From: Adhaeribacter arboris
GTDB lineage: Bacteria > Bacteroidota > Bacteroidia > Cytophagales > Hymenobacteraceae
Assembly (NCBI RefSeq): GCF_003023845.1
Contig: NZ_PYFT01000001.1
Coordinates: 4,588,001 to 4,652,000, forward strand
Direction of reading: 5' to 3'
Length of the DNA stretch: 64,000 bases
This document shows positions 28,141 through 38,377 of the stretch, piece after piece; within the stretch, counting starts at the first letter, position 1, and each line of letters opens with the position of its first letter. Both the position numbers and the translations under genes were made by a program. Below the pieces are notes generated by a model. The model saw only the letters and a list, made by a program, of their open reading frames with translations, was not told where the DNA came from and did not search any database.

Positions 28141-29187
28141 TTGGAAACAAAAGGTAAAATAGTAGTAACCGGTGGGGCCGGTTACATTGGGTCGCACGCC
28201 GTAGTCGAATTATTCGCAGCGGGTTACGAGCCAATTATCATCGATAACTTTGTCAACTCTCAGCAATCGGCCTTAGAGGGTATTCAAGCCATTCTCCACG
28301 CAACGGTGAAATGCCATCCTATCGATTGTACCGATATAGAAGCCTTGCGCGGAGTTTTCCGGGAAGAAGGTAGCATAGTAGGAGTTATTCATTTTGCGGC
28401 TTATAAAGCCGTGGGCGAATCGGTAAAAGAACCTTTAAAATATTACCACAACAACGTAGGTTCTTTGGTGGCCTTGTTGCAGGTAATGACGGAATTTAAC
28501 GTAAATAAACTGGTTTTCTCGTCGTCGTGTACCGTGTATGGCATACCCGATCAGCTACCGGTTACCGAGGCAACACCGGTTAAAAAAGCCAATTCGCCGT
28601 ACGGTAATACCAAGCAAATCTGCGAAGATATTTTAAGCGATTTAGCGCGTAGCGGGGGCAGTACTATTTACTCGATTGCCTTGCGTTACTTTAACCCTAT
28701 CGGGGCGCACCCATCGGCCAAAATCGGGGAATTACCGCTCGGCGTTCCTAACAACCTGGTGCCGTTTATTACCCAAACAGCCATGGGCATCCGCGAAAAA
28801 TTAACCGTATTCGGCACCGATTACGATACACCCGATGGCAGCAATATTCGCGATTATATTCACGTGGTAGATTTAGCTAAGGCCCACGTGGTAGCGGTAG
28901 ATAGATTGGTGCAAAATAAAGGCGAGCAGATAGAGTTTTTTAATATTGGCACTGGCCGGGGCAATTCGGTACTCGAAGTAATTCATACTTTCGAGAAAGT
29001 TACCGGTCAGAAACTTAATTATGTGATTGGCTCGCGGCGCCCCGGCGATGTGCCGCAAATTTACGCCGATGTAACTAAATCTACCCAGGAATTAGGCTTT
29101 AAAACCGAGTTAGGATTGGAAGAAGGCCTAAAAAGCGCCTGGGACTGGGAAGTAAACCTAAAAAACAGCAACCGGCAAACGGTATAA
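28141..29187 (+). CDS. galE: UDP-glucose 4-epimerase GalE
   Basis: A 348-residue SDR epimerase that interconverts UDP-glucose and UDP-galactose. GGAGYIGSH binds NAD (residues 11-19), the Ser/Thr is in SSSCTVYG, and the YxxxK pair is Tyr154/Lys158 (SPYGNTK). IALRYFNPIGAHPS and GSNIRDYIHVVDLA are GalE-specific. The start is a TTG at 28141 (TTG GAA ACA AAA). It belongs to the nucleotide-sugar cluster but is 365 bp from the gene before, so it probably has its own promoter. Confidence 0.93.
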   Translation: METKGKIVVTGGAGYIGSHAVVELFAAGYEPIIIDNFVNSQQSALEGIQAILHATVKCHPIDCTDIEALRGVFREEGSIVGVIHFAAYKAVGESVKEPLKYYHNNVGSLVALLQVMTEFNVNKLVFSSSCTVYGIPDQLPVTEATPVKKANSPYGNTKQICEDILSDLARSGGSTIYSIALRYFNPIGAHPSAKIGELPLGVPNNLVPFITQTAMGIREKLTVFGTDYDTPDGSNIRDYIHVVDLAKAHVVAVDRLVQNKGEQIEFFNIGTGRGNSVLEVIHTFEKVTGQKLNYVIGSRRPGDVPQIYADVTKSTQELGFKTELGLEEGLKSAWDWEVNLKNSNRQTV

Positions 29188-29429
29188 GGATATAGCTAAA
29201 TAGCCGTGGTAAGTAAAGAGGCAAAAATAAGTTAAGATAGATGTTCTTCCGGAGGAATTTATTTTTGCTACATAGCGAAATAGATTTCCCGACTCCATCA
29301 GGTTGTGCTTAGAGTTCGCGCTAGCAGTCTCTCCGCATAGCGAAGAAGGATTTTATACAAATAAAGCTCTACCCCTTCCAAAAGGAACATTTCACTTATG
29401 TGGCGTTACCCAATTTAACTTAGTTTATC

Positions 29430-30476
29430 ATGAAAATATTAATTACCGGTGGGGCCGGCTTTATTGGTTCGCACGTGGTGCGGTTGTTTGTTACTAAATA
29501 CCCCCAGTACCAGATTGTAAACCTCGATAAGCTAACCTACGCCGGCAATCTGGAAAATCTGCGGGATATTGAACAAGCTCCTAATTATTCTTTTGTAAAG
29601 GGCGATATTGTAGACGCAAGTTTTATCAGCCAGTTATTTGCGGAGCAGCAATTTGAGGCGGTTATTCACCTGGCGGCCGAGTCGCACGTAGACCGGTCCA
29701 TTACCGATCCTCTGGCTTTTGTGTATACCAACGTTATCGGTACGGTAAATTTATTAAATGCCGCCCGCCGCACTTGGCAAAACAACTTTGAAGGGCATGT
29801 GTTTTACCACGTTTCTACCGATGAAGTATACGGCTCCTTAGGCGAAAGCGGGATGTTTACCGAAGAAACCAAGTACGATCCGCATTCGCCGTACTCGGCC
29901 TCCAAAGCCAGCTCCGACCATTTCGTGCGTGCCTACCACGACACGTATGGGCTACCAGTAAAAATATCCAACTGCTCTAATAACTACGGCCCCAATCATT
30001 TCCCAGAAAAATTAATCCCGCTGGCTATTAACAACATTCGCAACGGTAAACCCGTGCCCGTTTACGGCAAAGGCGAAAACGTGCGCGACTGGCTCTTCGT
30101 GAAAGATCATGCTACGGCCATTAACGCGGTTTTTCATCAAGGAAAAATGGGCGATACCTATAACATTGGCGGAGTAAACGAGTGGAAAAACATTGATTTA
30201 ATCCGGCTGCTCTGCGACGTAATGGACGAAAAAACCGGCAAACCAGTGGGAACTTCGCAGCAGCTCATCACCTTTGTCACCGACCGGGCCGGGCACGATT
30301 TGCGTTACGCCATTGATTCGTCTAAAATTATGCGGGAATTAGGCTGGCAACCATCGGTTACTTTTGAGCAAGGACTGGCACAAACCGTAGATTGGTATCT
30401 CCAAAACACCGAATGGCTGGAACACGTTACTTCCGGCACTTACCAGGATTACTACGAACAGCAATACACCCGATAA
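29430..30476 (+). CDS. rfbB: dTDP-glucose 4,6-dehydratase
   Basis: A 348-residue SDR enzyme, second step of dTDP-rhamnose synthesis. GGAGFIGSH binds NAD, and DEVYGSLGESG with the Tyr155/Lys159 YSASK motif and NNYGPNHFPEKL are RfbB/RmlB features. Start ATG 29430. RfbA is encoded at 32234, but RfbC and RfbD are absent from the window, so the sugar product may be another dTDP-6-deoxyhexose. Confidence 0.94.
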   Translation: MKILITGGAGFIGSHVVRLFVTKYPQYQIVNLDKLTYAGNLENLRDIEQAPNYSFVKGDIVDASFISQLFAEQQFEAVIHLAAESHVDRSITDPLAFVYTNVIGTVNLLNAARRTWQNNFEGHVFYHVSTDEVYGSLGESGMFTEETKYDPHSPYSASKASSDHFVRAYHDTYGLPVKISNCSNNYGPNHFPEKLIPLAINNIRNGKPVPVYGKGENVRDWLFVKDHATAINAVFHQGKMGDTYNIGGVNEWKNIDLIRLLCDVMDEKTGKPVGTSQQLITFVTDRAGHDLRYAIDSSKIMRELGWQPSVTFEQGLAQTVDWYLQNTEWLEHVTSGTYQDYYEQQYTR

Positions 30477-30478
30477 GT

Positions 30479-30557
30479 AATTAGGAGTTAGAAATTAAAA
30501 ATTAGAAATGACTCGTTGAGGAGCATTCACTAAAACTAATTTCTAACTCCTAATTTA
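30479..30557. repeat. Inverted simple-sequence repeat between sugar genes
   Basis: AATTAGGAGTTAGAAATTA at about 30480-30498 is matched in reverse by TAATTTCTAACTCCTAATT at about 30537-30555, with a unique 39-base centre. Related AATTAGAAAT words occur at both ends. It fills almost the whole gap between rfbB and the next epimerase, and could form a long hairpin in RNA. Confidence 0.65.
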
Positions 30558-30578
30558 TAATTTCTAATTTAAAAGCAC

Positions 30579-31583
30579 GTGTACGAAAACCCTTTTCACA
30601 GCCAACCCCTCAATAATTTATCATTTCTGGTAACCGGCGGCGGCGGCTTTATTGGTTCTAATATTGTGGAGTATTTATTAAAGTATAAGGTGGGCAAAGT
30701 TCGGGTACTCGATAATTTTTCGAACGGTTTTCCAAAAAATATTAAAGCCTTCCAGGACGATGCGCGTTTTGAATTAGTAGAAGGCGATATCCGCGACCCA
30801 GAAGTTTGCCAACAGGCTTGTGCCGGAATGGATATTGTGCTGCACCAGGCAGCTTTGGGTTCAGTACCGCGCAGCATTAAAGACCCTATTACCACCAACG
30901 AAGTAAATATTAGTGGTTTTGTGAATATACTTACCGCCGCCAAAGACCAGCAGGTAAAACGCTTTGTGTATGCGGCTTCCTCCTCTACTTATGGCGACAG
31001 CAAAGCCCTGCCCAAAGTAGAAGATAAAATTGGCCGGCCTTTATCGCCGTACGCGGTTACCAAATACGCCAATGAGTTATACGCCGATGTTTTCGGCAAA
31101 ACTTACGGCATGGAAATCATCGGACTGCGGTATTTTAATATTTTCGGTCCGCGCCAGGACCCGAACGGGGCCTACGCGGCGGTTATTCCTTTGTTTATCG
31201 ATGCGGTGTTAAAAGGTAAATCGCCTAAAATGAAAGGCGATGGCAATCAAACCCGCGACTTTACCTTCGTAGAGAATTGCGTGGAAGCCAATATCCGGGC
31301 CGCGCTGGTGCAAAATCCGGAAGCGATTAACCAGGTATATAATATTGCGGTAGGCGATCGTACTTCGCTCAACGATTTATTTACTATTTTAAAAGAAGAA
31401 GCCCAATCAGAGGTAAATCCAACCTACGGACCGGAACGAGCCGGCGATATCCGGGATAGTCTGGCCGATATTTCCAAAGCCCGCACGTTATTAGGTTACG
31501 ATCCAAAAATTAAAATTAAAGAAGGTTTGCAGATTACTCTGGATTGGTTTAAAAACAATCAGGACTTTATTTATAATAGCTAG
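30579..31583 (+). CDS. tviC: UDP-N-acetylglucosamine (uronate) C4-epimerase, WbpP/TviC-like
   Basis: A 334-residue SDR epimerase. The start is GTG 30579 (GTG TAC GAA AAC); the conserved core GGGGFIGSNIVEYLL follows about 19 residues later. Motifs include AALGSVPRSIKDP, AASSSTYGD, the Tyr158/Lys162 pair in SPYAVTKYANELY, and RYFNIFGPRQDPNGAYAAVIP, which are characteristic of the WbpP/TviC group that acts on UDP-GlcNAc or UDP-GlcNAcA. It fits functionally with the TviB-like dehydrogenase at 26486. The N-terminal extension resembles that of WbpP. Confidence 0.88.
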   Translation: MYENPFHSQPLNNLSFLVTGGGGFIGSNIVEYLLKYKVGKVRVLDNFSNGFPKNIKAFQDDARFELVEGDIRDPEVCQQACAGMDIVLHQAALGSVPRSIKDPITTNEVNISGFVNILTAAKDQQVKRFVYAASSSTYGDSKALPKVEDKIGRPLSPYAVTKYANELYADVFGKTYGMEIIGLRYFNIFGPRQDPNGAYAAVIPLFIDAVLKGKSPKMKGDGNQTRDFTFVENCVEANIRAALVQNPEAINQVYNIAVGDRTSLNDLFTILKEEAQSEVNPTYGPERAGDIRDSLADISKARTLLGYDPKIKIKEGLQITLDWFKNNQDFIYNS

Positions 31584-31598
31584 ACATAATTCATAAAA

Positions 31599-32087
31599 AT
31601 GGTAAGAAGTAAATACAGAATAGTTACTGCTGTAATTCTTATAATCATGATTATAGCTGGACCTATTTTAACAATTTTGTCATTTGTAGCTTTTAAGCTA
31701 TTTTATAATGATCCAAAGCAAATTTTAATTTTAGTACTTCCAGTATTAGCAGTAACTACAATTTTGAGTGCTATTTATCATTTAAAATTCAAATGGGACA
31801 TAATAGAAATTAGAAGCCAAATAATTAAAATTAAAAAAGTATTTGGCTTAGGAAGAGAGTTGAATTATAATTTAAATGCTTTAAAAATAACTCCTTCGTA
31901 TGAAAGTGTAAAGGTTGGAACTGGTGAGATAATATTGATCGAAACAAACGGGAAAAGAATTTCTGAATTGTCTGACTTTTCTTACGCCAATTTTCAATCA
32001 TTAAGAGAAACACTTAAAGAAAAAGTACCTTTTGCTCCTTATTCTAAAACTAATCTATTTGAAAGAATGAAATTGGCAATGAGTTAA
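31599..32087 (+). CDS. Hypothetical membrane protein with PH-like C-terminal domain
   Basis: 162 residues, noticeably more AT-rich than its neighbours. Two hydrophobic helices (ILIIMIIAGPILTILSFVAF near 13-32, and LILVLPVLAVTTILSAIY near 43-60) are followed by a soluble beta-rich region (KFKWDIIEIRSQIIKIKK... ETNGKRISELSDF) resembling bacterial PH-like domains. The start MVRSKYRIV is 15 bp after the epimerase stop. No function is known. It interrupts a sugar-nucleotide cluster, so it may be an insertion. Confidence 0.65.
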   Translation: MVRSKYRIVTAVILIIMIIAGPILTILSFVAFKLFYNDPKQILILVLPVLAVTTILSAIYHLKFKWDIIEIRSQIIKIKKVFGLGRELNYNLNALKITPSYESVKVGTGEIILIETNGKRISELSDFSYANFQSLRETLKEKVPFAPYSKTNLFERMKLAMS

Positions 32088-32233
32088 AAAAGAACTAAGC
32101 TTTAACACGTATATTCTTCTCTTAATTCGCTGTATTTTTCCATACTCAAAGTATTGAATGGATGAAGAATTAGAATGTTTCATAGGAATATAACTTAACA
32201 ATTCAACAATCTAACCATTCAACAGTATACTAA

Positions 32234-33115
<882 letters not shown>

Positions 33116-33167
33116 TCGCAGATTATCACGGATTACTGGATTGAGCGAATTTTATTTCTCTACCTCA

Positions 33168-33269
33168 CTATGGCGCGGATTTACTTCCGTGCCTTTCCGT
33201 TTGAAACGAGGAAAAAGCAGTTGCTACTAGGAAGCTTGTGCAAGGCACGGAAGTAAATCCGCGCCATAG
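33168..33269. repeat. BIME-like palindromic repeat with perfect 28-bp arms
   Basis: The left arm 33168-33195 begins CTATGGCGCGGATTTACTTC and the right arm 33242-33269 is its exact reverse complement, separated by 46 bp. The pair lies between the convergent rfbA and amidohydrolase genes. It has the architecture of a REP doublet or of a bidirectional terminator, but lacks a T-run directly after the arms. It differs in sequence from the RAYT-flanking units at 44747. Confidence 0.85.
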
Positions 33270-33300
33270 ATTTTCTTAGCTTGCCCGCAGGGCAGAAAGA

Positions 33301-34593
33301 TTACTTTTGCGCTTCGTACTTTTCTTTGAATTTTTGGTATAAAGTTTTTTGCTTATCGGTGAGGTTGATTTTACGGCCTTGGATATAGGCCAAGGTAACC
33401 TCGTTGGTGCGCATATCCAGTAAATCGCCGGATGAAACAACCAGATTCGCATCTTTCCCTACTTCTATGGTGCCGGTTAGCTGGTCAACTCCTAAAATTT
33501 TAGCTGTATTCGCTGTAACTGCTGCCAGGGCCTGCTCTTTGGTAAGACCGTAAGCCACCGCGGTACCGGCAATAAAAGGCAAGTTGCGGTGCCCATGTAA
33601 GGCGCCGTCGTATTGAAGGCCGAATAAAATCCCGGCTTGCTGAAGCAGATACGGTAATTTATAAGGTAAATCCACGTCGTCAACGGTGCGGCTAGGCAAA
33701 GCGTGAATGCCCGATATAATAACCGGAACGTTTTGTTCGCGCAGAAAATCGGTAATCTTCCAACTATCGTATCCGCCAACTAACACAATCTTTTTAACGC
33801 CATTCCTTTTAGCGAACCGGATACCTTCCACAATTTCTTTCGCTCCGTCGGCGTGGATATATAATCGCTTACTGCCATCGAACAAGCCTTTTAAAGCGGA
33901 AAGTTTTAAATTTTGCTTGCCGGTAGCTTCCTGGGAGAAAGCAGCGGCTTCGGTAAATAGTTGTTGCAATTCCCGTAATGTTCTTTCCCGGTTGGTTAGT
34001 AATTCGCTTAAGTTGGGCAGGGCATCGGGTTGCGGCGGCCGGGGTATAGTGGGCCAGTTCAGGTGCAAGCCATCGTCGGCTTTTATTACGGCATCTTCCC
34101 AATTCCAGGCATCGAGTTGCATTACCGACGAAGAACCGGAAATGGTACCACCCACCGGCGTTGCTTGTACCAGTAAAACACCGTTGCCCCGGATAGTAGG
34201 CAAAACATCAGAATCGGTATTATAGGCTATTAAAGCCCGCACATTCGGGTTGAATACACCTACTTCCTGTTCGTCGCGGGTAGCCCGCACCGATGAAATA
34301 TCGGTTAAACCTAGTTGGGTATTTGGTTGAATAAGACCCGGATAAATATGTTGACCCGTAACTTCTACCACTTCATAGCCGGTGGCAGCCGGAGCGCCAC
34401 TGGCTGGGCCAGCGTACGTAATTTTACCTTTATCAAAAGCTACAGCGGCTTTTTCGATTACGGAACCGTTACCCACGTGCAGAGTAGCGCCGGTGAGTAA
34501 CACCGGTTTCGTTTGTTTAGGTGCCGGAGCCGGTACTTGCGCCCAGGTAGTAAGAGTAAGAAAAAGCACAGCCGTTAAAAATGTATATTTCAT
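33301..34593 (-). CDS. Exported amidohydrolase-family protein, probably inactive
   Basis: A 430-residue protein with signal peptide MKYTFLTAVLFLTLTTWAQ. The overall pattern fits imidazolonepropionase-like amidohydrolases: N-terminal beta sandwich (VLLTGATLHVGNGSVIEKAAV), the TIM-barrel part, and a C-terminal KDANLVVSSGDLLDMRT. But the usual PGxxDxHxH metal-binding strand is here PGLIQPNTQLG (residues 85-95), with no HxH, and the late catalytic Asp is not evident. It is downstream of the fused amidohydrolase gene at 34891 with a 297-bp gap. It may be a structural or regulatory partner of that protein. Confidence 0.85.
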   Translation of the reverse strand: MKYTFLTAVLFLTLTTWAQVPAPAPKQTKPVLLTGATLHVGNGSVIEKAAVAFDKGKITYAGPASGAPAATGYEVVEVTGQHIYPGLIQPNTQLGLTDISSVRATRDEQEVGVFNPNVRALIAYNTDSDVLPTIRGNGVLLVQATPVGGTISGSSSVMQLDAWNWEDAVIKADDGLHLNWPTIPRPPQPDALPNLSELLTNRERTLRELQQLFTEAAAFSQEATGKQNLKLSALKGLFDGSKRLYIHADGAKEIVEGIRFAKRNGVKKIVLVGGYDSWKITDFLREQNVPVIISGIHALPSRTVDDVDLPYKLPYLLQQAGILFGLQYDGALHGHRNLPFIAGTAVAYGLTKEQALAAVTANTAKILGVDQLTGTIEVGKDANLVVSSGDLLDMRTNEVTLAYIQGRKINLTDKQKTLYQKFKEKYEAQK

Positions 34594-34890
34594 GTGTTTA
34601 GTCGCTAGTCCATGGTTTACGGTCCACAGTTATATTTATAATTATTACTTTTTGCGAAACTTCCGCTACTTGGGAGTTGCGTTTCTGTTCTGTCTCAAAC
34701 CGGGGCCAGTGTTAAGCAAAGCGTCACTGGTACCTACAGACAATTGTCAGTCTTCCGACTAACGTGTATTGGGTTTCGCCGGTCCGGAGACTGGCTTTTG
34801 TCTGAAAGCACAAGTTTCACTTTGCTAAGACTTGCGCTAGAATTTGTATTTCGGAGACGTATAACTTAAAACGTACAACCTATAACCTAG
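34594..34890. other. Intergenic region between amidohydrolase-family genes
   Basis: 297 bp that contain a word TAGTCCATGGTTTACGGTCC (34608-34627), the reverse of the tandem word seen near 55857. No gene seen. Whether the two genes are cotranscribed across this gap is unclear. Confidence 0.35.
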
Positions 34891-37800
34891 TTAATTTCCT
34901 GCTACTACGTCTTCGCAATGTTTTACTTCGCCTTTGCGGGTAACAGAAGCCGGTTGGGTTGGTTCGCCGGATTGCTTTGCCCCGAGCATTTTCTGGATGA
35001 GGCGTTGGCGTTCTTTATCCCGTTCTAGGCGGAGTTGTTTATCCGTTTCCAGGTCGTAATAAAGCGTACCATCCACAAAGGTTTTTTCGGCTTTGGCGTA
35101 AATGGAGAGCGGGTGATCGGTCCAGAGTACCACATCGGCATCTTTACCGGGTTTTAGGCTCCCCATGCGGTTATCGAGGTGCAGTAATTTGGCTGGGTTA
35201 AGCGTAACTAATTTCAGTGCTTCTTCTTCCGATAAACTACCGTACTTAATTGTTTTAGCGGCTTCCTGATTTAAACGGCGGGCCATTTCAGCATCATCAG
35301 AATTAATGGCGGTTACCAGACCTACATTGGTCATTAGAGCGGCGTTATACGGAATGGCATCTTTCACTTCCATTTTATAAGCCCACCAATCCGAAAACGT
35401 GGAAGCGCCCGAACCGTGATTTTTCATTTTATCCGCCACTTTGTATCCCTCCAAAATGTGCGTAAACGTATTTACCTGAAAACCCATTTGGTCAGCGACT
35501 TTCAAAAGCATGTTAATCTCCGACTGCACGTACGAATGGCAGGTGATAAAACGCTGTTTATTTAAAATTTCGGCGAGAGCCTCCAGTTCCAGGTCGCGGC
35601 GAGGCGCTCCGGTTTTGGCCTGGGCCGATTTGGAAAGCTTACGGTAGTTTTCCCAGGCCTGGTCGTATTCTTTGGCGCGTTGAAAAGCATCTATGTACAC
35701 CTGTTCTACGCCCATGCGGGTTTGCGGGAACCGGATGGTATGCTGCGAGCTCCAGTTAGCTTGTTTTACGTTTTCGCCGAGGGCAAATTTAATGTAGTTA
35801 TCGGCGCCCTTAATTTTTAGTTCTTCCGGCCCTAGGCCCCAACGTAATTTAATTAAGGCCGATTGCCCACCAATAGGATTAGCCGAGCCGTGCAATAATT
35901 GCGAAGCTACTACGCCGCCCGCCAACTGCCGGTAAATATTAATATCTTCCGGGTCTACTACATCGCCGATGCGTACTTCGGAAGTAACAGATTGCGTAGC
36001 TTCGTTAACCGAGTGGCTGATAGCAATGTGCGAGTGCTCGTCAATAATACCGGGCGTAACGTGCTTGCCCGTACCATCAATGGTTTTAGCGCCATTAGCC
36101 GTTAGGTTTTTACCTACTTTCTCAATTTTCCCGTCGCGCAGCAACACATCGGCATTTTCCAGGCGGCCTTCTTTCTCGTTCGTCCAGATGGTAGCATTTT
36201 TAATCAGGATGGTTTCTGGTTGAGGTAAAGCAGTTCGACCGAAAGCGGTAAATGGATGCAGCATAGCGCCAAGCGGCGCGGCAGCGGGTGTTTTGGGGGC
36301 GGCAACCGGAGCAGGTGGTATTGGATAGGCTTTTTCTAAAGTGGCTACCCATTTTACCGGGGTAGCATTGGGCAATTGGCCGGATCCTTCAAACCCTGGT
36401 TTACCGGTAGTGTACCAGCCACTTAAGCGTACCTGGCTTTCCGGGTTTTTAGGATCAACGTTATAAGCTAAGGTGATTAGATCGTTGGTTAAATTTAACC
36501 GAACTTTAATTTTGGTAGTATCTTTTTCGGTCGGATTTTTAAAAATAATACGACCATCGGGTTTATCTCCCTGACCGGTAATTTCTAAGCGTACCGGGGT
36601 TTGCCCGCCCACTTGCAGGGAGTAGTTTCCGCGTACATCAAGGGGTAGCTGGCGCACCGGATAACGCTCACCCTGAATCCAGTTTTCGAGTAATACATTA
36701 TCGCCCTGGAAAATGGGTTGCGAAGTAATGATAAAGTTGGCCACCATGCCTTTGCGTAAAGCGCCCACCTGGTTTTCGGCTTGCAGCAATCGGGCCGGCG
36801 TAAAAGTCAAGGCTTTTAAGACCTCTTGCTCCGAGAGGCCGTAGGTAATAGCTTTGCGGATGTTCGGCAGAAATTTTTTCTTGTCTTTTAAATCGGCGGC
36901 GGTAAAGGCAAAAGCAATGTTGTTTTTAGTTAGTAAGGCGGCGTTAGCCGGCGCCATTTCCCAATGTTTTAAGTCTTCCAGGGCAATAAGATCGGCATCG
37001 AGCGGGTCTTCTACGTTGTAGGCATCCGGAAAATTAACCGGTAAAATAAGGGGAGCGTTGGTGGCTTTTACTTCGCGGAGCATCTGGTATTCATCGCCCC
37101 GGCCTTTAATGATGTATTGCTGCCCGAATTCATCCCCAATTTTATCGGCACGTAATACGTTTAACTTATCCGATACTTCAAATATATGCGGCAGTTTCTG
37201 GTTAGCATAAAAAGCTTGCAAGGATATATTCTGTTCCTCATTGGGGTGTTGCCGGAGCCAGTCAGCATCCAGGTAAGTTTGGCGGATTAACGCAATGGCG
37301 CCCATTAAGGAACCCGGATAATCCTGGGTAGAAGAGCCCCGGTTGAAGGAAAGACCCGCCGCCGCTTTTTCGCGTAATATAACTTCGTTTTCTCGTTTCT
37401 GTGCTAGAGTTACTAAAGCCGCCGTGCCCCGGGCAATGCCATCCGGATGTTGGGTTAGTACCGTGCCGAAACCTTGCTGGCGATAATCTTCGGCGGCTCG
37501 GTTATCTACTTTAAACATTTCTGCCGCATCGGCATCGGCCCGAATAGCTTGGTTCCAGTTGAAAGCGCCTTTTCGAGTGCTTTCGGGTTGCGGGGGCGAA
37601 GTAAAGCCAACAGATGCGGGTATAACGGGCGGCAAACCATAAGCCGAAAACAAATCAATAAAACTCGGATAAATAAATTTTCCTTTCGCATCAATCACCA
37701 CCGCACCGGCAGGAATTTTAACGTCGGCGCCGGCGGCTTCTATCTTACCATGCCGAATAACCAGAGTAGCCTTATCCAGCCGGGTTTGATAATCAATGTA

Positions 37801-37932
37801 AAGGGTAGCGTTGGTAAAAGTTACTAAACCGGGCCGTTCGTCGTACACGCCGTTGCGCGGGAAAGTTTCCTGAGCCCAACTGTAGCAGGAGGTACCAATA
37901 GCTAAAAGAAGAGTAAAAAAGATTTTACGCAT
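34891..37932 (-). CDS. Exported tandem amidohydrolase-family protein (degenerate + intact halves)
   Basis: A 1013-residue protein with signal peptide MRKIFFTLLLAIGTSCYSWAQ. It joins two amidohydrolase-like halves. The N-terminal half has GKFIYPSFIDLFSAYG where the metal motif should be, so it appears non-catalytic. A linker rich in Pro/Ala follows (PPAPVAAPKTPAAAPLG). The C-terminal half has an intact start of the active site, TPGIIDEHSHIAIS (HxH around residue 632), CHSYVQSEI and a DADVVLWTDHPLS end. It is probably a periplasmic metal-dependent hydrolase with a scaffolding domain. Substrate unknown. It shares the degenerate-domain feature with the next gene downstream. Confidence 0.87.
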   Translation of the reverse strand: MRKIFFTLLLAIGTSCYSWAQETFPRNGVYDERPGLVTFTNATLYIDYQTRLDKATLVIRHGKIEAAGADVKIPAGAVVIDAKGKFIYPSFIDLFSAYGLPPVIPASVGFTSPPQPESTRKGAFNWNQAIRADADAAEMFKVDNRAAEDYRQQGFGTVLTQHPDGIARGTAALVTLAQKRENEVILREKAAAGLSFNRGSSTQDYPGSLMGAIALIRQTYLDADWLRQHPNEEQNISLQAFYANQKLPHIFEVSDKLNVLRADKIGDEFGQQYIIKGRGDEYQMLREVKATNAPLILPVNFPDAYNVEDPLDADLIALEDLKHWEMAPANAALLTKNNIAFAFTAADLKDKKKFLPNIRKAITYGLSEQEVLKALTFTPARLLQAENQVGALRKGMVANFIITSQPIFQGDNVLLENWIQGERYPVRQLPLDVRGNYSLQVGGQTPVRLEITGQGDKPDGRIIFKNPTEKDTTKIKVRLNLTNDLITLAYNVDPKNPESQVRLSGWYTTGKPGFEGSGQLPNATPVKWVATLEKAYPIPPAPVAAPKTPAAAPLGAMLHPFTAFGRTALPQPETILIKNATIWTNEKEGRLENADVLLRDGKIEKVGKNLTANGAKTIDGTGKHVTPGIIDEHSHIAISHSVNEATQSVTSEVRIGDVVDPEDINIYRQLAGGVVASQLLHGSANPIGGQSALIKLRWGLGPEELKIKGADNYIKFALGENVKQANWSSQHTIRFPQTRMGVEQVYIDAFQRAKEYDQAWENYRKLSKSAQAKTGAPRRDLELEALAEILNKQRFITCHSYVQSEINMLLKVADQMGFQVNTFTHILEGYKVADKMKNHGSGASTFSDWWAYKMEVKDAIPYNAALMTNVGLVTAINSDDAEMARRLNQEAAKTIKYGSLSEEEALKLVTLNPAKLLHLDNRMGSLKPGKDADVVLWTDHPLSIYAKAEKTFVDGTLYYDLETDKQLRLERDKERQRLIQKMLGAKQSGEPTQPASVTRKGEVKHCEDVVAGN

Positions 37933-38326
37933 GTAAGTAGAAGAATGGAGAACGAAAATTACAGCAGAACCGGATGAATTAGAAATTTATAAAAATAATT
38001 CGAACGGATGCAATGAAGTTCTTTTAAACCCGAAAATAGGGCAGCCTTGCTTATGAAATTGATAAAGGAGGGATTGATTTAAGGATATTTTGGCTCAATA
38101 AAGCAGTAACTATTAAGTAACTGACACCAGTTTGGCTTGTGAGCGCCTTGTAGGCTTCTGGTGCTGAGGTACGAGGCATTCCGACGAAGGAGGAAAGGAA
38201 GGATACACCGCGCGAAGAAGCCAAACGAGACCCGCCGGCCAGGAGGCGATAGCGCCTATAGAAAGTAATAGCTTCTGGAAGCCACGCCAAACAAGTTCAA
38301 ATAAAAAAGAACTTTAAAGGCAAAAC
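37933..38326. other. Intergenic region with repeat copy 3
   Basis: Nearly 400 bp upstream of the tandem amidohydrolase gene and downstream of rpmA. It holds the repeat at 38104-38290. Nothing else was recognised. Confidence 0.5.
38104..38290 (+). repeat. Dispersed structured repeat, copy 3 (divergent)
   Basis: Shares GTTTGGCTT (38130-38138) with AAGCCAAAC (38218-38226), the GGTGCTGAGG block, a hairpin TTCC/GGAA (38179-38195) with loop GACGAAGGA, and CCCGCCGGCCA after the closing stem. The 3' block with AGCACC..GGAGAC is missing. The copy is more diverged than those at 7119 and 12124. Confidence 0.65.
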
Positions 38327-38355
38327 AAAAAGGCTACCAATCTGGCAGCCTTTCT
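38327..38355 (-). terminator. Terminator of rplU-rpmA operon
   Basis: On the minus strand AAAGGCTGCCA and TGGTAGCCTTT form a hairpin with one G-T pair, followed by a T-rich tail. It lies 23 bp beyond the rpmA stop. Confidence 0.8.
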
Positions 38356-38377
38356 AAAAATCTTAAAATCTAAAAAA

